Shown: positions 11,536 through 22,210 of the stretch, piece by piece | Position numbering within the stretch: position 1 is the stretch's first letter | How the letters are laid out: the number at the start of each line of letters is the position of its first letter | Assembly (NCBI GenBank): GCA_037176845.1 | Contig: JAYKXP010000018.1 | Location: forward strand, 620,001-684,000 | Direction: 5' to 3' | DNA length: 64,000 nt | From: Paramarasmius palmivorus | Lineage: Eukaryota > Basidiomycota > Agaricomycetes > Agaricales > Marasmiaceae | Notes under the pieces: generated by a model | The model's input: only the letters and a program-made list of their open reading frames with translations | Told to the model about the DNA's origin: nothing | Database searches by the model: none | Made by a program: the position numbers and the translations under genes

Positions 11536-11607
11536 TTTGATCGTGATGTAAGTTTCGGTTCTGACAGCGGTAACTGCGGGCGGCAATCTTCTCGAATACA
11601 AATTGAA

Positions 11608-11621
11608 ATATATATATATAT
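11608..11621. promoter_or_regulatory. TATATATATATA tract, possible shared TATA region
   Basis: An alternating TA run 120-133 bp before the ATG at 11741 (plus) and 73-86 bp before the ATG at 11535 (minus). It could serve as TATA element for the plus-strand gene, and perhaps for both. Confidence 0.45.
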
Positions 11622-11740
11622 CCCTGGTTCCACCTCTCTTCTCTCGGTTCCCTTTCCCCTTCGTTCCACCTCTTATTCAGCTGGTGCTGGTAGCCTAATA
11701 CTTCTTCTCTGTCCTTACCATCTTTTTCGTCACGAACAAC

Positions 11741-12234
11741 ATGCAACGACTACTCCTCCATACCCTGTGTCTTTCTGTGCTCCTCTCAGCCGCTTTTGCT
11801 CGACCTATTTCAACAAGTAGTTCTCGGACACGGTCTAGAGCGACCATAACGCGGTTTTCAGAAAGACAGCCTAATACTGTATCGGAGAAGCTCGCGTCTT
11901 ATTTCCAGGGGATGATGTTGACGCTGCATTCGGGTTGGGATAAGGGGGATACACATGGGTAAGTAACGGTTTGACTCTACTGTTTCAGTTGCATTCCTGA
12001 CAAGTATTCCCATCTAGCAAAGACATTTTCACGGAAAGGGAACTCGAGGGACCGATATACATCTCGGTGCATGGCCTACCACCACCAGCCTATTCGGCAC
12101 ATGATTCAATAGTAGGGGTCACTGAGCAGAGAAAGATGGTCATGGAGATTGCTGGGCTTGGCAACAGTGAGTTGATAGAAATCTTTCATCAGGTTCAACA
12201 AATCCTGATTCTTGTCTCCACAGCATTAGACTAG
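11741..12234 (+). CDS. Small secreted protein, unknown family
   Basis: Exons 11741-11958, 12018-12166 and 12224-12234 give 125 residues. A clear signal peptide (MQRLLLHTLCLSVLLSAAFA) is followed by a Ser/Arg-rich stretch and then LASYFQGMMLTLHSGWDKGD and GPIYISVHGLPPPAYSAHDS. There are no cysteines in the mature part, which argues against a typical disulfide-rich effector. The last exon codes for only four residues (..GNTLD), so the 3' end could be misjudged. The product is probably extracellular; no function is assigned. Confidence 0.6.
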
Positions 12235-13126
12235 ACACCAAAGGACACTAAAAACTTCTTACCGCACGCTCCACTTCTCATTGGCACGCGGTTCGCTCAG
12301 GATAATGATCCAATACTGTAACACCGCATACTCTTTACTGGCCAAGAAAAAAGGGCCATACATAATCGTAATTTATTGCAACGTCGTCCCCAAGTCGCTC
12401 CACTGTTGGTTACACGCCCATCAATTCGAACCCCAAACCCTGGACCTGTATTCAAAACGTCAATATGGTCTCTTGATTCGAAGGGTGACGAGATTTTGAG
12501 CGTCGCACTGATTATATAGCGCCTGAGAAGCTTTCAGGCAGGCAATGAATGCTATACGCAAGCACGAGCGAGGTTTTGCGGTACGGTGGGTGGAACGAAT
12601 CGGCGGTACGCCCCTGTGGTGTTTCGACATCCCTGACGCGCCTACTGACTGGCGGTAGTTGTCAAGATATGCACCAGGTACCCGTGTTGTCAGGCGCACG
12701 TCAATCGAGTGCACGGTCTCTCGATCGCCACACGCATTCATCGAACTGATTCTGTTAACTGATCGAGGAGGAACTATATATATCGTCCCTTCCTTGAATG
12801 CAGCGTCAATGGGCCATGCGTTTGAATGGTTGATCTTCCGTGAGGTAGAGATGTCGTACACGTCTAGCCCTTTCATGGGTGGTCATCGAACTGAACAGTT
12901 ACTTATGGTCATTGAAATATTGAAAAATGATCAGTGCCACCTTGTGTACAGAAAGTTCATTCCGACACTGACGGAAATCAATACAATTTGATGGGCAATA
13001 ACTGACTAGAATAACATGTAAGGCATGCGGAGGTAGCTTATAGATTCTTTGGACATCAAGAAAAAAGACATGGAAGCGCATCAACTACTAGACGACCAAA
13101 AAGAAAAAGGAGACTACCTTAATATC
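12235..13126. other. Intergenic 3' of zinc finger gene A; contains a repeat shared with 14849-14893
   Basis: No gene is supported. A segment at 12651-12695 (GGCGGTAG..GTCAA...ACCAGGTACCCGTGTTGTCAGGC) recurs at 14849-14893, each lying a few hundred bp downstream of a zinc-finger paralogue. It looks like part of the ancestral duplicated unit. Confidence 0.55.
12651..12695 (+). repeat. Dispersed repeat, copy 1 (pair at 14849-14893)
   Basis: CAGGTACCCGTGTTGTCAGG is identical in both copies, with a similar flank GGCGGTA[GA][TC]TGTCAA on the left. The right flanks diverge after AGGC. Confidence 0.7.
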
Positions 13127-14209
13127 CTAGATCAAACGGGATTCGACACTATTTTTACACTCCGAGATAATTGCTTTGAATCCATCCGTGTTTCCGGTAT
13201 GCAAGTTTATTTTGGCTTGGATGAGCCGCTCCATTATACGGAGATCATGGGCATCGTTGCCCTTGTTGATGACTATGAGACGAATACGGGCCAATGCACT
13301 TTCAAGGGAGGTCTCAGTCTGGGTCCTGGTATCCGGGAGTTCAGCAAAGGCCGCGATCTCCACCAGAAGGTTTAGCACTCGCACAGCGTGCTCTCTCCTG
13401 ACTTTCTCGGGAGGAGCACTAGTTGAGGTGCTAGGTTCCGAGTTTGACTCAGGCTGAGACTCGGCGTGATGCCTGTTGGGAGAATCTGTTCGAGTCAGTT
13501 CACGGCGAGGTTCAAGTTCCTGTCGAATGATTGATTATCTATTGATGCAACTTTTGATTGAGGTTACGAGGTATTTACCTGAGCTGTAGGTTGAGACTGT
13601 CCCTGCCTGTTCTTTTCCAGGGACCTTTTTCAAAAAGCGTCTGTATGCTTCTTAAATTAGGGAAGTAGAAACGGCATACATCAGAAACTTGGTCGATTGT
13701 TTCGGGATCCGAATCTAGCTCCGTAATAGAGCTCTCGTCGAGTTCGCTGACAGTTGGGGACTGTTTGCGGGTCTGGTGACGGGATAGAACAGGACGACGT
13801 CGCCCTCGACAGCCTGTAGCTCTCGAACGACCACGGCCACGATTCTTGCGATACGGAGCATAGGCATGGTCGCGTTCAAGCCTTTGTTGAAGTTGAAAGG
13901 AACGTGGGCGCCCGCATCTTGCCATATAACTGCTACAATTCCCGCACACCGTGTGTCCACTGTAGGCAGGGCAGTGTGGTGCCCATCGCTCGCATTCCGT
14001 TGCTCCACAATTCCAACATACAAGGTCTTCCTCACTCGTTGACGCTGAGTTTATATGGTCGGACTCGTGGGGCTAACGAACCGACTCGATAAGTGACTGG
14101 GGTTTTTTAGTATCTGCCAGTGATGCCTCACCTTGTCCCGAACAGAAATAGGTCGATTGAAGTACATCCCGGAAAAGCACTGCATGTATATATTATGAAT
14201 CCCTGCCAT
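13127..14209 (-). CDS. GATA-like zinc finger protein, paralogue A
   Basis: First of four same-strand paralogues. Proposed start ATG at 14209 (MAGIHNIYMQCFSG), with exon 1 ending ..SVRDK at GTGAGG and the next exon beginning PHESDHINSAS. One diverged finger follows: CWNCGATECERWAPHC...GHTVCGNC (C-x2-C-x20-C-x2-C), missing the WRxxxxG core of true GATA fingers. Then come a basic linker (RGRGRSRATGCRGRRR), an acidic Ser/Asp stretch and two more introns. The C-terminal helical module ends ...IMERLIQAKINLHTGNTDGF and ..ECKNSVESRLI, stop at 13127-13129. It is probably nuclear. DNA binding is plausible but not shown, since the finger departs from the consensus. The exon around 13570-13650 is uncertain. 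Confidence 0.65.
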
Positions 14210-15133
14210 GGCGCCAATTGACCGAACACTTACGAATGTAAAAGGGCTGCAAGACCAAGTTATGGTCAAGAAGATAGTGCTAGGGCGGGGATGGAGGTCA
14301 TTCCTAACTCTGTATGGCGCCTTATAGCTGCTACATGATCGCTGAGCGAAGAAGGTTCAAGGGTACGACCTTAAACTTCGCTGACTCACCATCGATAGGT
14401 CCATGCGTTGTGGCGATTGTGGGCGCTGCCAGCTTTAGTGGATCCGCCTTGCAGTTGAGGCTCGTCTTGCTGTTAATAAGTGGACTGAAAGGGTAAGCTG
14501 ACGTTCCTTCAAATTCCAAGTCTTGCACGATCAGCCAGGATCAGACTCACCCGGGCCGGTGAACCAAGGAACCGAAAAAAGAACGACCCTTGATTAAGAT
14601 AAGATTCTGCATCATTAGCGCGCATACCAGCACCCGTAGTCTCGAGAACCAGACTGACGATACACACTGACGATCACAAGTGTGTGTTGGAACATACCCA
14701 GGGTCCGCGTAGGGTCCGCGCGCCTTTGGATTTTTTGCTGAGCTAATCATGAGTTCCCACGGCCGGTCCCTCTGTATTTCGCTGCTTGTTCGCTGCGATG
14801 TCGAACAGCTTCCGATCATACATTTTATCTTCTCTGAGTCGAGGGTTCGGCGGTAACTGTCAAAGACGTACCAGGTACCCGTGTTGTCAGGCCTCCCGGT
14901 ATAGTGTGATCCTGATCATTGACGCGGGAAGGTGCAATTTTAGCGAGATGACGCGAGCCAGTGGTCTACTTAACACACCCGGCCGTTTCGCAGTGAATAC
15001 TGCATCGGTCATTGATCAGATCGTGTACTAGTACATACAATGAGAAGTAGCCTATTGAGCGACGATACGGAATGACTACTAGAGAACCAAGAAACAGAAT
15101 CAAGAAAGCACTGCAATCTATGCTTAGGTGCGA
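14210..15133. other. Intergenic between zinc finger genes A and B
   Basis: Holds the promoter of A and the 3' flank of B, including repeat copy 2 at 14849-14893. No gene is seen. Confidence 0.55.
14849..14893 (+). repeat. Dispersed repeat, copy 2 (pair at 12651-12695)
   Basis: Shares ACCAGGTACCCGTGTTGTCAGGC and the left flank GGCGGTA..TGTCAA with 12651-12695. Lies 240 bp downstream of gene B. Confidence 0.7.
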
Positions 15134-16202
15134 TTACGAGATATTAGTAGAATAGTGTTTTTCGATCCTCTTCCGACAATCCCCAATGTTTTCCTGCACT
15201 GCACCTATGTTTCCCTCCTGAAGATAAAGCTGAGCCTCGAAGAGCCGCTCCATAATACTTGCATTCTCGCGGATATCATTCACAGCGGGCGTCTGACAGA
15301 TTTGGTCGCACGCATCCACCATGAAGGACTTCATTTTGTCTGCTGGATTCGGGAATCGAGAGGTTACTTCGACTTTGACCAGGATGCCTAGAAGCCTCTG
15401 AGCAGCAGGGTAGGCGTCAGGTTGCATACCCGCCTGTGTTGGCGCCTGATCCAAAGGGCCCTGACCTTGGCCAGTCTGTGCGGCTGGATGTACCAAGGAA
15501 TCAAGTTGTCTAACCGATTGGTTCCGTTCCTGTAGCGTTTGGAATTGATCAGCACGACAGTTGCTTACAGCCAGATGTTCACACATACTTCAGACTCTGA
15601 ATCGCTCAAGCTGATGATGATACTAGTTTGATTGTTGTGCGTCGTTCGTTCGTTCAAAGGCGCTTCAACTCCGTGTGGCTTCTGGATGAACTGTCTAAGA
15701 GGAACAAATTACAACCAGGAAGAGAATTGTGCATACGAACCGCCGTTGATGATTCGTCGACCTCTCCTGTGACAGCAGTTTCAGGTTGCTGACCGTTGGG
15801 CCCCTTGACCAGGTTGTGAGTGAAGTCAACCTATCATTTTTTGAGGGAATGCCTTACCTGAACAGAATTTGTTGGTATGGCGTTGGCGTTATCTAGCATT
15901 GAGCTGGTGTCAACGTCTTCGCTAGTATCAGAGCAGCTGCGGTGTCGTCCACCGGATGGTCGCCCACGACGGGCAAACTGTTTTTGGGTTGGGTAAGGAG
16001 AGTACCGGGTCCGACGTTCAAGATCTCGCTGAAGACTAGCTGGTCTTTCGTAGCCGTATCTTGACTTATAGCTGACACAATTTCCACAAACAGTATGTCC
16101 ATCATACGAAGAACAGTTAATTGACCATCGTTCGATTCGTGTTCCATTTGTGCCACAGTTCCAGCACACGATATTGACAGCAGCAATACTGGAGCGCCGC
16201 AT
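15134..16202 (-). CDS. GATA-like zinc finger protein, paralogue B
   Basis: Starts at the ATG at 16202 (MRRSSIAAVNIVCWNC). The single finger is CWNC-x22-CGNC with internal IERW and GHTVCGNC, very close to paralogue A. A basic region (KQFARRGRPSGGRHR) follows. Further exons join in frame via GTAAGG, GTTCGT and GTATGT donors; one carries IIISLSDSESE, a good SUMO-interaction motif. The last exon has the C-terminal module: AAQRLLGILVKVEVTSRFPN, IMERLFEAQLYLQEGNIGAV and ENIGDCRKRIEKHYSTNIS, stop at 15134. A 51-nt intron (16213-16263) lies in the 5' leader, and a TATA box is at 16341-16350. Likely a nuclear regulator; no direct target can be inferred. Confidence 0.7.
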
Positions 16203-16212
16203 GTCTTGAAGG

Positions 16213-16263
16213 CTAAAAACAAGATAATGAGACAAGAATACAGAGTCATGAAAAGTAACTCAC
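16213..16263 (-). other. 5' leader intron of zinc finger gene B
   Basis: GTGAGTTACT...CTTGTTTTTAG on the minus strand, 51 nt, ends 10 nt before the ATG at 16202. There is no ATG in the leader between the TATA box and this intron. Confidence 0.55.
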
Positions 16264-16340
16264 GAGGAAGCTAGTGTGTAGTAGAGATGGGGCTATGAGT
16301 AGTAAAAGAAGTGATGTGGGGGGTTGGTGTCGCTAGGGAC

Positions 16341-16350
16341 TGTTTTATAT
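16341..16350 (-). promoter_or_regulatory. TATA box of zinc finger gene B
   Basis: ATATAAAACA on the minus strand, about 140 bp before the ATG at 16202, of which 51 bp are intron. Confidence 0.55.
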
Positions 16351-16447
16351 TGCCCACGGTAACCTGTAGACAATGGAATAAAAAAAGAATAGCTGCACGT
16401 TCCTTACCTCTTACTACATCCAACCTACTTTTTGACTCATCTGCGCG

Positions 16448-16619
16448 TTAGAAGGCATCGTGGACGAGCTTTTCAGTGAGTTCGACTTCCTGAACCGTCT
16501 TGCGTGTGAATTGATCGCAGACGATGGCGTCAACTTCCCTAACATGTGGTTTAGATAGATACATGATACTTGACTCACCGACGGATTATTCTACGGATTG
16601 GTGCGAGAATACGAAAGAC
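16448..16619 (-). pseudogene. Coding-like fragment between zinc finger genes B and C
   Basis: Two short minus-strand exons joined across a GTGAGT..TGTTAG intron would read VFRILAPIRRIIRREVDAIV followed by CDQFTRKTVQEVELTEKLVH-DAF and a stop at 16448-16450. Amino acid composition and splice sites look genuine, but no upstream exon or start codon was found. It may be the tail of a gene truncated during the duplications. The family is not recognised. Confidence 0.25.
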
Positions 16620-17143
16620 CTAGAGAAATCGCTATTCGGTTTGTTGCTTGGGTAGACCAACTTGCTAAAGCACTTCACGGTCGTTCATGTCAAATCACAG
16701 GTTCGTGTGATGCCAATACCCTGATTTCGCTTGGTGGTATGTATGGTTCCAAATCCGTCGAAGTCGGTCTTCTGTCATGATGGTAACACCTCTGAAAGTC
16801 TAGTCAATTCAGGCGCAAACGAGTGTGGGTACATGACAACAGATAAGTTACAAGACTCCGATAACATAAATTATTCGAACATTCCAGGACCCTAATGGAA
16901 GAGATGAATGAGTCAGTCAACGACCGATTCATTGCGCATACGAACATACCTAAATTATGTCTAAGTGCATCAGAAGATGGGTATACTACAGTATGGAAGG
17001 TAAAGGAGAGGCATATGCAAAAGAGTGAGGTCCATATGTTATACGAGAGCAATATATCAGAGTAGGGAGGAAGAGAGGAGAAACACTATACGTTCCGAAA
17101 CCAGTTGCGCAGATTGGTAGGCGCATTGCGACACCCGGGTCTT
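16620..17143. other. Intergenic upstream of fragment, 3' of gene C
   Basis: Short frames only. No feature is supported. Confidence 0.5.
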
Positions 17144-18310
17144 TTAGTGATCCGTGTAAAGCTCTTGCCGGATTTCGTCCATTGCCGCGTCGATGCATGT
17201 CACGGCGCCGTCAGAATTCCCATTGTCCAGAGCGTGCTTCGCGTTGGTCATTAGCTCTAATAGTGCCAGATGGTGTCGCCGGGAGTCGCTAGAGGAGTCG
17301 CTCGAGTCACTGCAGACGCTCGATTCACTTTGATGCCTTGTTACTAGGCCGCGAAAGCCCATCCTTCGAGGGGGCAAGGTTGGGCGAGACCACAAGGCTT
17401 CGATACGTGATACATGACCGATAGAACCAGGAGCACCGCTGCAGATCTGTGAAAGAACCCATGAGTCATTTAACCTTCACCGCCTATAATATGACACAAA
17501 CCTGCTCAACCTCCGTGTCCGAGTCGCAAATATCATCCTTCCGAAGAGATGACCGAATGGAGGATGTCTTGTGAATGATCAATATCGGAGGGTCGACACG
17601 GTGACCTGGGGCAGACGTGACATGAGTAAATCCCACGCAAACTCCGGGCATGGTGAGAATGTTACACGTACCTTCGTATTTGCGGCTCAGGAGCTGTCGA
17701 GCAGTCGGTGCGATAGATTGAGAGATTGGTTTTTCGGCCTTGCGAGTGAGAATCTGTCGAGCAGTAGGCGCAGTCGTTTGTGAGCTGGATTTCCGATTAC
17801 GTAGCCTTGGTACGCTGGGGGACTGGTCTTGCGGAAGACGTCCGTGGCTACTTTCCTGTAACCCACAACGGTTGCAGACCCTTTCTCCGGGATGCAGCTT
17901 GGAGGCTCTCCACATGGGGGTTGTGCTGGTTTTGCAGTGGAAGCAACATTGGTCGGGCTGATCCTCATCCTTGAAAGGGACTTTTGGAGGCTTGGGAGTC
18001 AGAGAAGGAAGCTGCTTGTGGACCTTTTCGTATAAGCCACACCGATTGCACAGTTTTTCACCAAAGTGCGACGGGAGCTTCGAGACTCGCCATAAAGGAG
18101 TTTGGGTGGTTTTGCAGTGAAAACATGCCTGTACCGATGAATCCTTGTCCTTTGTGTCCTTTGGCTGCTCCGTTTCCGTTGGGGTATCGGGGGTATCCGA
18201 GGGGGTATATGGGGCACTGGCGAACTTGCCATTGAGTTTACGCGCAACTGCAGGCTATCGAATGGTCAGCGAAAGGCTCAGTGATGGCAAGCTCGAGTAC
18301 TCACCAGCAT
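17144..18310 (-). CDS. GATA-like zinc finger protein with two fingers, paralogue C
   Basis: Exons 18310-18305 (only Met-Leu), 18254-17502 and 17446-17144 give 353 residues, all joins phase 0. Finger 1 is CFHCKTTQTPLWRVSKLP...CNRCGLYEK and finger 2 is CFHCKTSTTPMWRASKLHPG-ERVCNRCGLQE. Both keep the GATA hallmark Trp-Arg and C-N-x-C-G-L, but loops of 19-21 residues exceed the usual 17-18. A duplicated linker repeat (APTARQ[IL]L[ST]RK) and an Ile/Leu patch (PPILIIHKTS) follow. The C-terminal module ends LLELMTNAKHALDNGNSDGA and AAMDEIRQELYTDH. The two-finger form resembles fungal GATA regulators more than A or B. It is likely a DNA-binding nuclear protein; the regulon is unknown. Confidence 0.8.
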
Positions 18311-19020
18311 TTTTAACGTTCGTGCTCCGAATTATTCAAGAAATAGAGGTGCTCTAAAGTTCTGAGTGGCTTATCAGTAATGAGACACGTGTAAGGCAGC
18401 AATCGACTTACCAACGACCTAATACTCGCAAATTAAAGAAATAAGGATGTGACAGCCCAGACGAATATCATCCAGACTCCTCTCAGTAGGGGGAAGGGAA
18501 ACAAACGAGGATGAGGAACGCGGGGAAGAACGCCAACAGGTGTCCGCGACACGTGTCTAAATTTCCCAGGACGCGCGCGAAAATTCAACGTTCCCATGGC
18601 CGACAACTTCCGATAGTCAAGGAACTTGCAAATACGCTTGATTACAGCTTCATTTGTACAATGAACATTTAGTCCCCCTCTACATACAAGTAAGCGACTC
18701 TTTGTCGGTTTCCATCTATCGATAACACTCCCGAAGACCCAATCTTCCAAATTAGCTGCTAGATTCCTCGGCCAACTCGAGCGACCGGTTCTCTCCGCCT
18801 TATGTCAGTGTTGACGTTGATGCATCGACGCTGTACTCGTGGCAGGAACATTGATTCCGATGACCGGTGTCGAAACTCGTAAGACCACTGCTATCTCCGC
18901 GCAACTTTTGCCGCCGTGCCGCTCTCTCAAAAATAGTAGACCAAGTATTGTAGTGTGGATGGTGTGCCGACCGAGGCATTCTTCCAGTAGCGATCACCGA
19001 AAGAAGGCGACTAGAGGATG
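18311..19020. other. Intergenic between zinc finger genes C and D
   Basis: Promoter of C and 3' flank of D. A stretch with CGCGTCCTGGG and GACACGTGTC (E-box-like, near 18549-18558) is present. No gene is seen. Confidence 0.5.
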
Positions 19021-19841
19021 CTACCGAACACGTTCCATGACCCTGTCAATGAGAATTTCCGCATCCTGTATTCTGCCGGTCCTCAACGCGCTCTTTGCGT
19101 CCATCAGAAGATCGTAGAGTCGGGGGCGAGCCTGGTCTTCATCAGCCAGACGAGGATCCAATACGCCTGCAAGATCTTGTTCTGCGCTGCTTGTTGTTCT
19201 GTCTGCCGAATATGCCATTGGGAAGGTGTGGAGTGGTTTTGCAGGTGTCGATCTACTATCACTAGTAGGTACTTGGTGATGGAGCATCTGAAAGTTCTAG
19301 TGGTTAGACCAATTGGTGAAGCGATCATGACTTGGCTCACTTGGTGTTGATTCTCGATATCGGCCCCGTCAGAATCCTCTTCATCGCCCTTTCTGTTTGT
19401 GGGCGGGGTGTTTCCATCCGACGTGCCGACTTCTGGAACGAATGTTGATGTCACTTGACGTCTTTAGGTATAGTCCGTAGGTTACTTACCAGAACGTTGA
19501 ACAGGTCGGGCGCGATTATGTATCCGCTCATGGAGACCGCATTTGTTGCAAAGGATTTGGCCAGGGTTGAGAGTTGAGCGACGCCACTTTGAACTATCGG
19601 ATGTGGTATGACAGACAAAGCAGGATTTGAATTTGCCGACTGTCGCAGAGCGTTTCGAGGTTGTCAAGTAGTTTTGCTGAACCTGGACTGGACGAGGTTG
19701 CTGATGTTTGCGTTCGTACAAACCACAGCTATTACACAGTCGCTCTCCTGCGTTCAATTTGGAAGGTCTCCATTCGGGGCTTTCAGTGGTGTGGCAATTG
19801 AAACAAATCCGTGCTGGTGCTGATGGTGCGTCTTTTGGCAT
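19021..19841 (-). CDS. GATA-like zinc finger protein with two fingers, paralogue D
   Basis: Exons 19841-19490, 19432-19341 and 19287-19021 join to 236 residues from the ATG at 19841. Finger 1 is CFNCHTTESPE-WRPSKLNAGERLCNSCGLYE; finger 2 is CFVCHTTSDSSKWRRSTLNP-GQILCNKCGLHE. Each is followed by a basic arm (RKHQQPRPVQ; RIHNRARPVQ), as in GATA fingers where the tail contacts the minor groove. An acidic linker (GDEEDSDGADIE) leads to the C-terminal module ARPRLYDLLMDAKSALRTGR-IQDAEILIDRVMERVR. A probable 5' leader intron ends just before 19858. It is the most compact, GATA-like member and perhaps closest to the ancestor. It is probably a DNA-binding regulator. Confidence 0.82.
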
Positions 19842-20235
19842 GATAGGTTCAATAATTTTACCTGAAAATCAAGTGAGAATCTTGCATATTATGAAGGACA
19901 TTCATACGCACGAATACTGTCAAAAGAGAAGGTTTGACTGGAGCCCAGGATATGGGGAAAAGGAGAGGATAGATCAGATAGATGCCCCCTTCCCAGCACT
20001 TGCAAATGACACGTGGACAGACCGGCTTTGCTCGGCAGACATTATCGATGTTGGAGCAGACGATATGGTCGCGATATCGATAAAACTGCTCTTGACTTTG
20101 AACGACGACCATGATTCCTTGCATCCTAGAAGAACTGTACAGGTCAGATGAAATCTACACTGGTATCACTGAAAAGGCTTTGCATAGATCTGTTTTATAC
20201 TATCATGTAGCTCATTAGCAGCTCTTTACTTCAGA
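19842..20235. other. Upstream region of zinc finger gene D
   Basis: An 88-codon minus-strand frame (20124-19858, beginning MQGIMVVVQSQEQFYRY) lies here but cannot be spliced in frame to gene D. It is probably leader or promoter sequence. Confidence 0.4.
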
Positions 20236-21200
20236 AATGGCTGATGGGCTATTTTTCTGTGCTACGCTCGATGTTCTTTGTGTCGAACTCGAAGACAAGT
20301 ACTTCGACCTTTCCGCAAGTTCCGCGAGCTGAAGACGAGAGTGTTCTGGATTTCTCCTGGGCACATTGTTGCAGCATGACTCTTGACGGCGTCCATGTTG
20401 TGGACTACAAGGATGCGCACAAAAGGATTAGTTTCCCTTCGATCCCCTTGCTTGGGAGCGAATATGGTGAGTCTCTAGTTCATCTCTTTCCGAATTGATC
20501 CTTCATTGACCCATCTTCTAGGGAAAAGAATTCATCGCATATCCCTTTACGTCCGCAACCTGAATCAACCCTGAGTTCTTGAGATTGGCTGGGTGTTTGA
20601 TTTTAACGGAAGTACTTCACCTGGACAATCCTCCGAATCCGTGGCCTCAACGAGGCATCGGTGTAAGTAAGACGGAGAGTGGTTTTGTGAACCGTAATTC
20701 ATAGCCGCTCATCTACCTCTACGCCGAACGAGGTTCGTCCTTTTCCTTACATACCTCGGTGCGGTAAACTGTCCAACTCGTAACCTAATCACTCTTTACT
20801 CAGGCCCTACGCGATACCGAGGAACGTTACCGGATCTTGGTCCTTGGAATCAACCACACGACCGCTCTACTATAACCTCGCTAACCATCCATTGATGAAA
20901 AAATGTGCGGTAAGTTGTGCGGCGAACTGTTGAAATATAGTTCCTAACTTCAAACTTTGTGGCCGCAGGTCCGCTAAGAAAGAAACTTTACGACGCGACC
21001 TCATTGATATTTCGTCGGCTCAAGCGGAAAGTGCGATCGATACCAAGTGTCCCGCATATACCGGACATTCAAGTTTTGCGACGGAATTGTACTGATGAGC
21101 GGGAAATGGGATTTCCTTGGCCAAGAAAGGTGCGTACCTATATTCATTCTACCGGCGTGACTCCTTGTTCACAACCAGAACAGGGAATAGCATATTGAAT
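20236..21200 (+). pseudogene. Probable decayed gene, unknown family
   Basis: Several plus-strand blocks look coding: FSWAHCCSMTLDGVHVVDYK and RISFPSIPLLGSEYG, then VLHLDNPPNPWPQRGIG or EIGWVFDFNGSTSPGQS in another phase, PLIYLYAER, and RPLYYNLANHPLMKKCA. They are separated by credible introns (GTGAGT..CTTCTAG; GTAAGT..TCATAG; GTTCGT..CTCAG), but an in-frame TGA near 20570 and frame changes prevent one continuous product. The ATG could be at 20236 or 20244. I read it as a degenerating gene or one whose structure I failed to solve. Confidence 0.3.
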
Positions 21201-22210
21201 AGATGACGCTGAGGGTTTACAGTCTTATGACAGAGTCATGACGAAGGTGTATCTAGGTATGACGAGGATACTGACCGCGTTGTGAGCGGGTCGCTCGTCG
21301 TAGATGGGAACATCGATGCACTGATATCTTGGGTTTGCAGAATTCAGCTCCTGAACAGGTCACGATGATGACTATTTTAGCGTAATTTCAGGATTCGTGA
21401 GAGCGTCGGGGCTCCCGATTTGATTCATTGAGCTGTGCAATGGCTAGATGGCGTGGCAGATGATCATGGTTGCTGTGTGGGTGTTGTATTCACGATGGTT
21501 CGACATTACTGATGGACTTTATTAGGTTTCGCGAAGAGTTATGCTTTGCTGTCATGAAAGATGCAAGCGATTGGTCGTCTGTCGGCGTAACCACCGCTTC
21601 CAACACGGGTTAACTTCGCATTGAACTGCCACATCACATCGGCAACACTGGTTTTTTCTCGACAAGAGGTTGCTTCGAATTCACATCGATCCCTTCTGGT
21701 TGGAAGATCCATGTCCCTGGAATCAAGCTGCCTCGAGTGCGTGCTTCGGTACGAAAATAGGATCCGCTTCGCGAGCCCATCTCATGGGGAGTATGGGAGG
21801 AAGATTGGTTAGACCATTCTCGAGAATGCACAACTTCTGACATACTCCACCACGGCAGGCTTGTCGACTTGGGAATGTCACTGGGGACGTTTTCTCAGCG
21901 CAACTCAAAACGTCAGAACGGGCGTCACGCATTGATCAAGATTTCTAGTCCATTCTAGGCTTCGATGAAAAAGTTGCGGGAAAACCCGTGTCGGTTGATC
22001 AGAGTCTTTTTTGGGCACGCGCTCCAATTTTCGAGCTGGGTCGTCCCAATTTGGTAACCCTAGGCTTAAACCCCAGAGGTCTTAAGCACTTCTCGATTAT
22101 CTGAACTATGTTTTGCATTTAACACCCTGGCTTGTACGAATCAATCCTTTTATTCCCCTCTAAACCTTCGCCCCCCCTGAACTCCCTCCTTTCCTTTTCT
22201 CAACCTCAAC
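21201..22210. other. Intergenic with short coding-like scraps
   Basis: A scrap near 21258-21360 reads DTDRVVSGSLVVDGNIDALI in one frame, and 21621-21812 is open on the plus strand, but neither extends. The esterase promoter occupies the right end: a pyrimidine-rich tract leads into the ATG at 22211. Confidence 0.4.
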
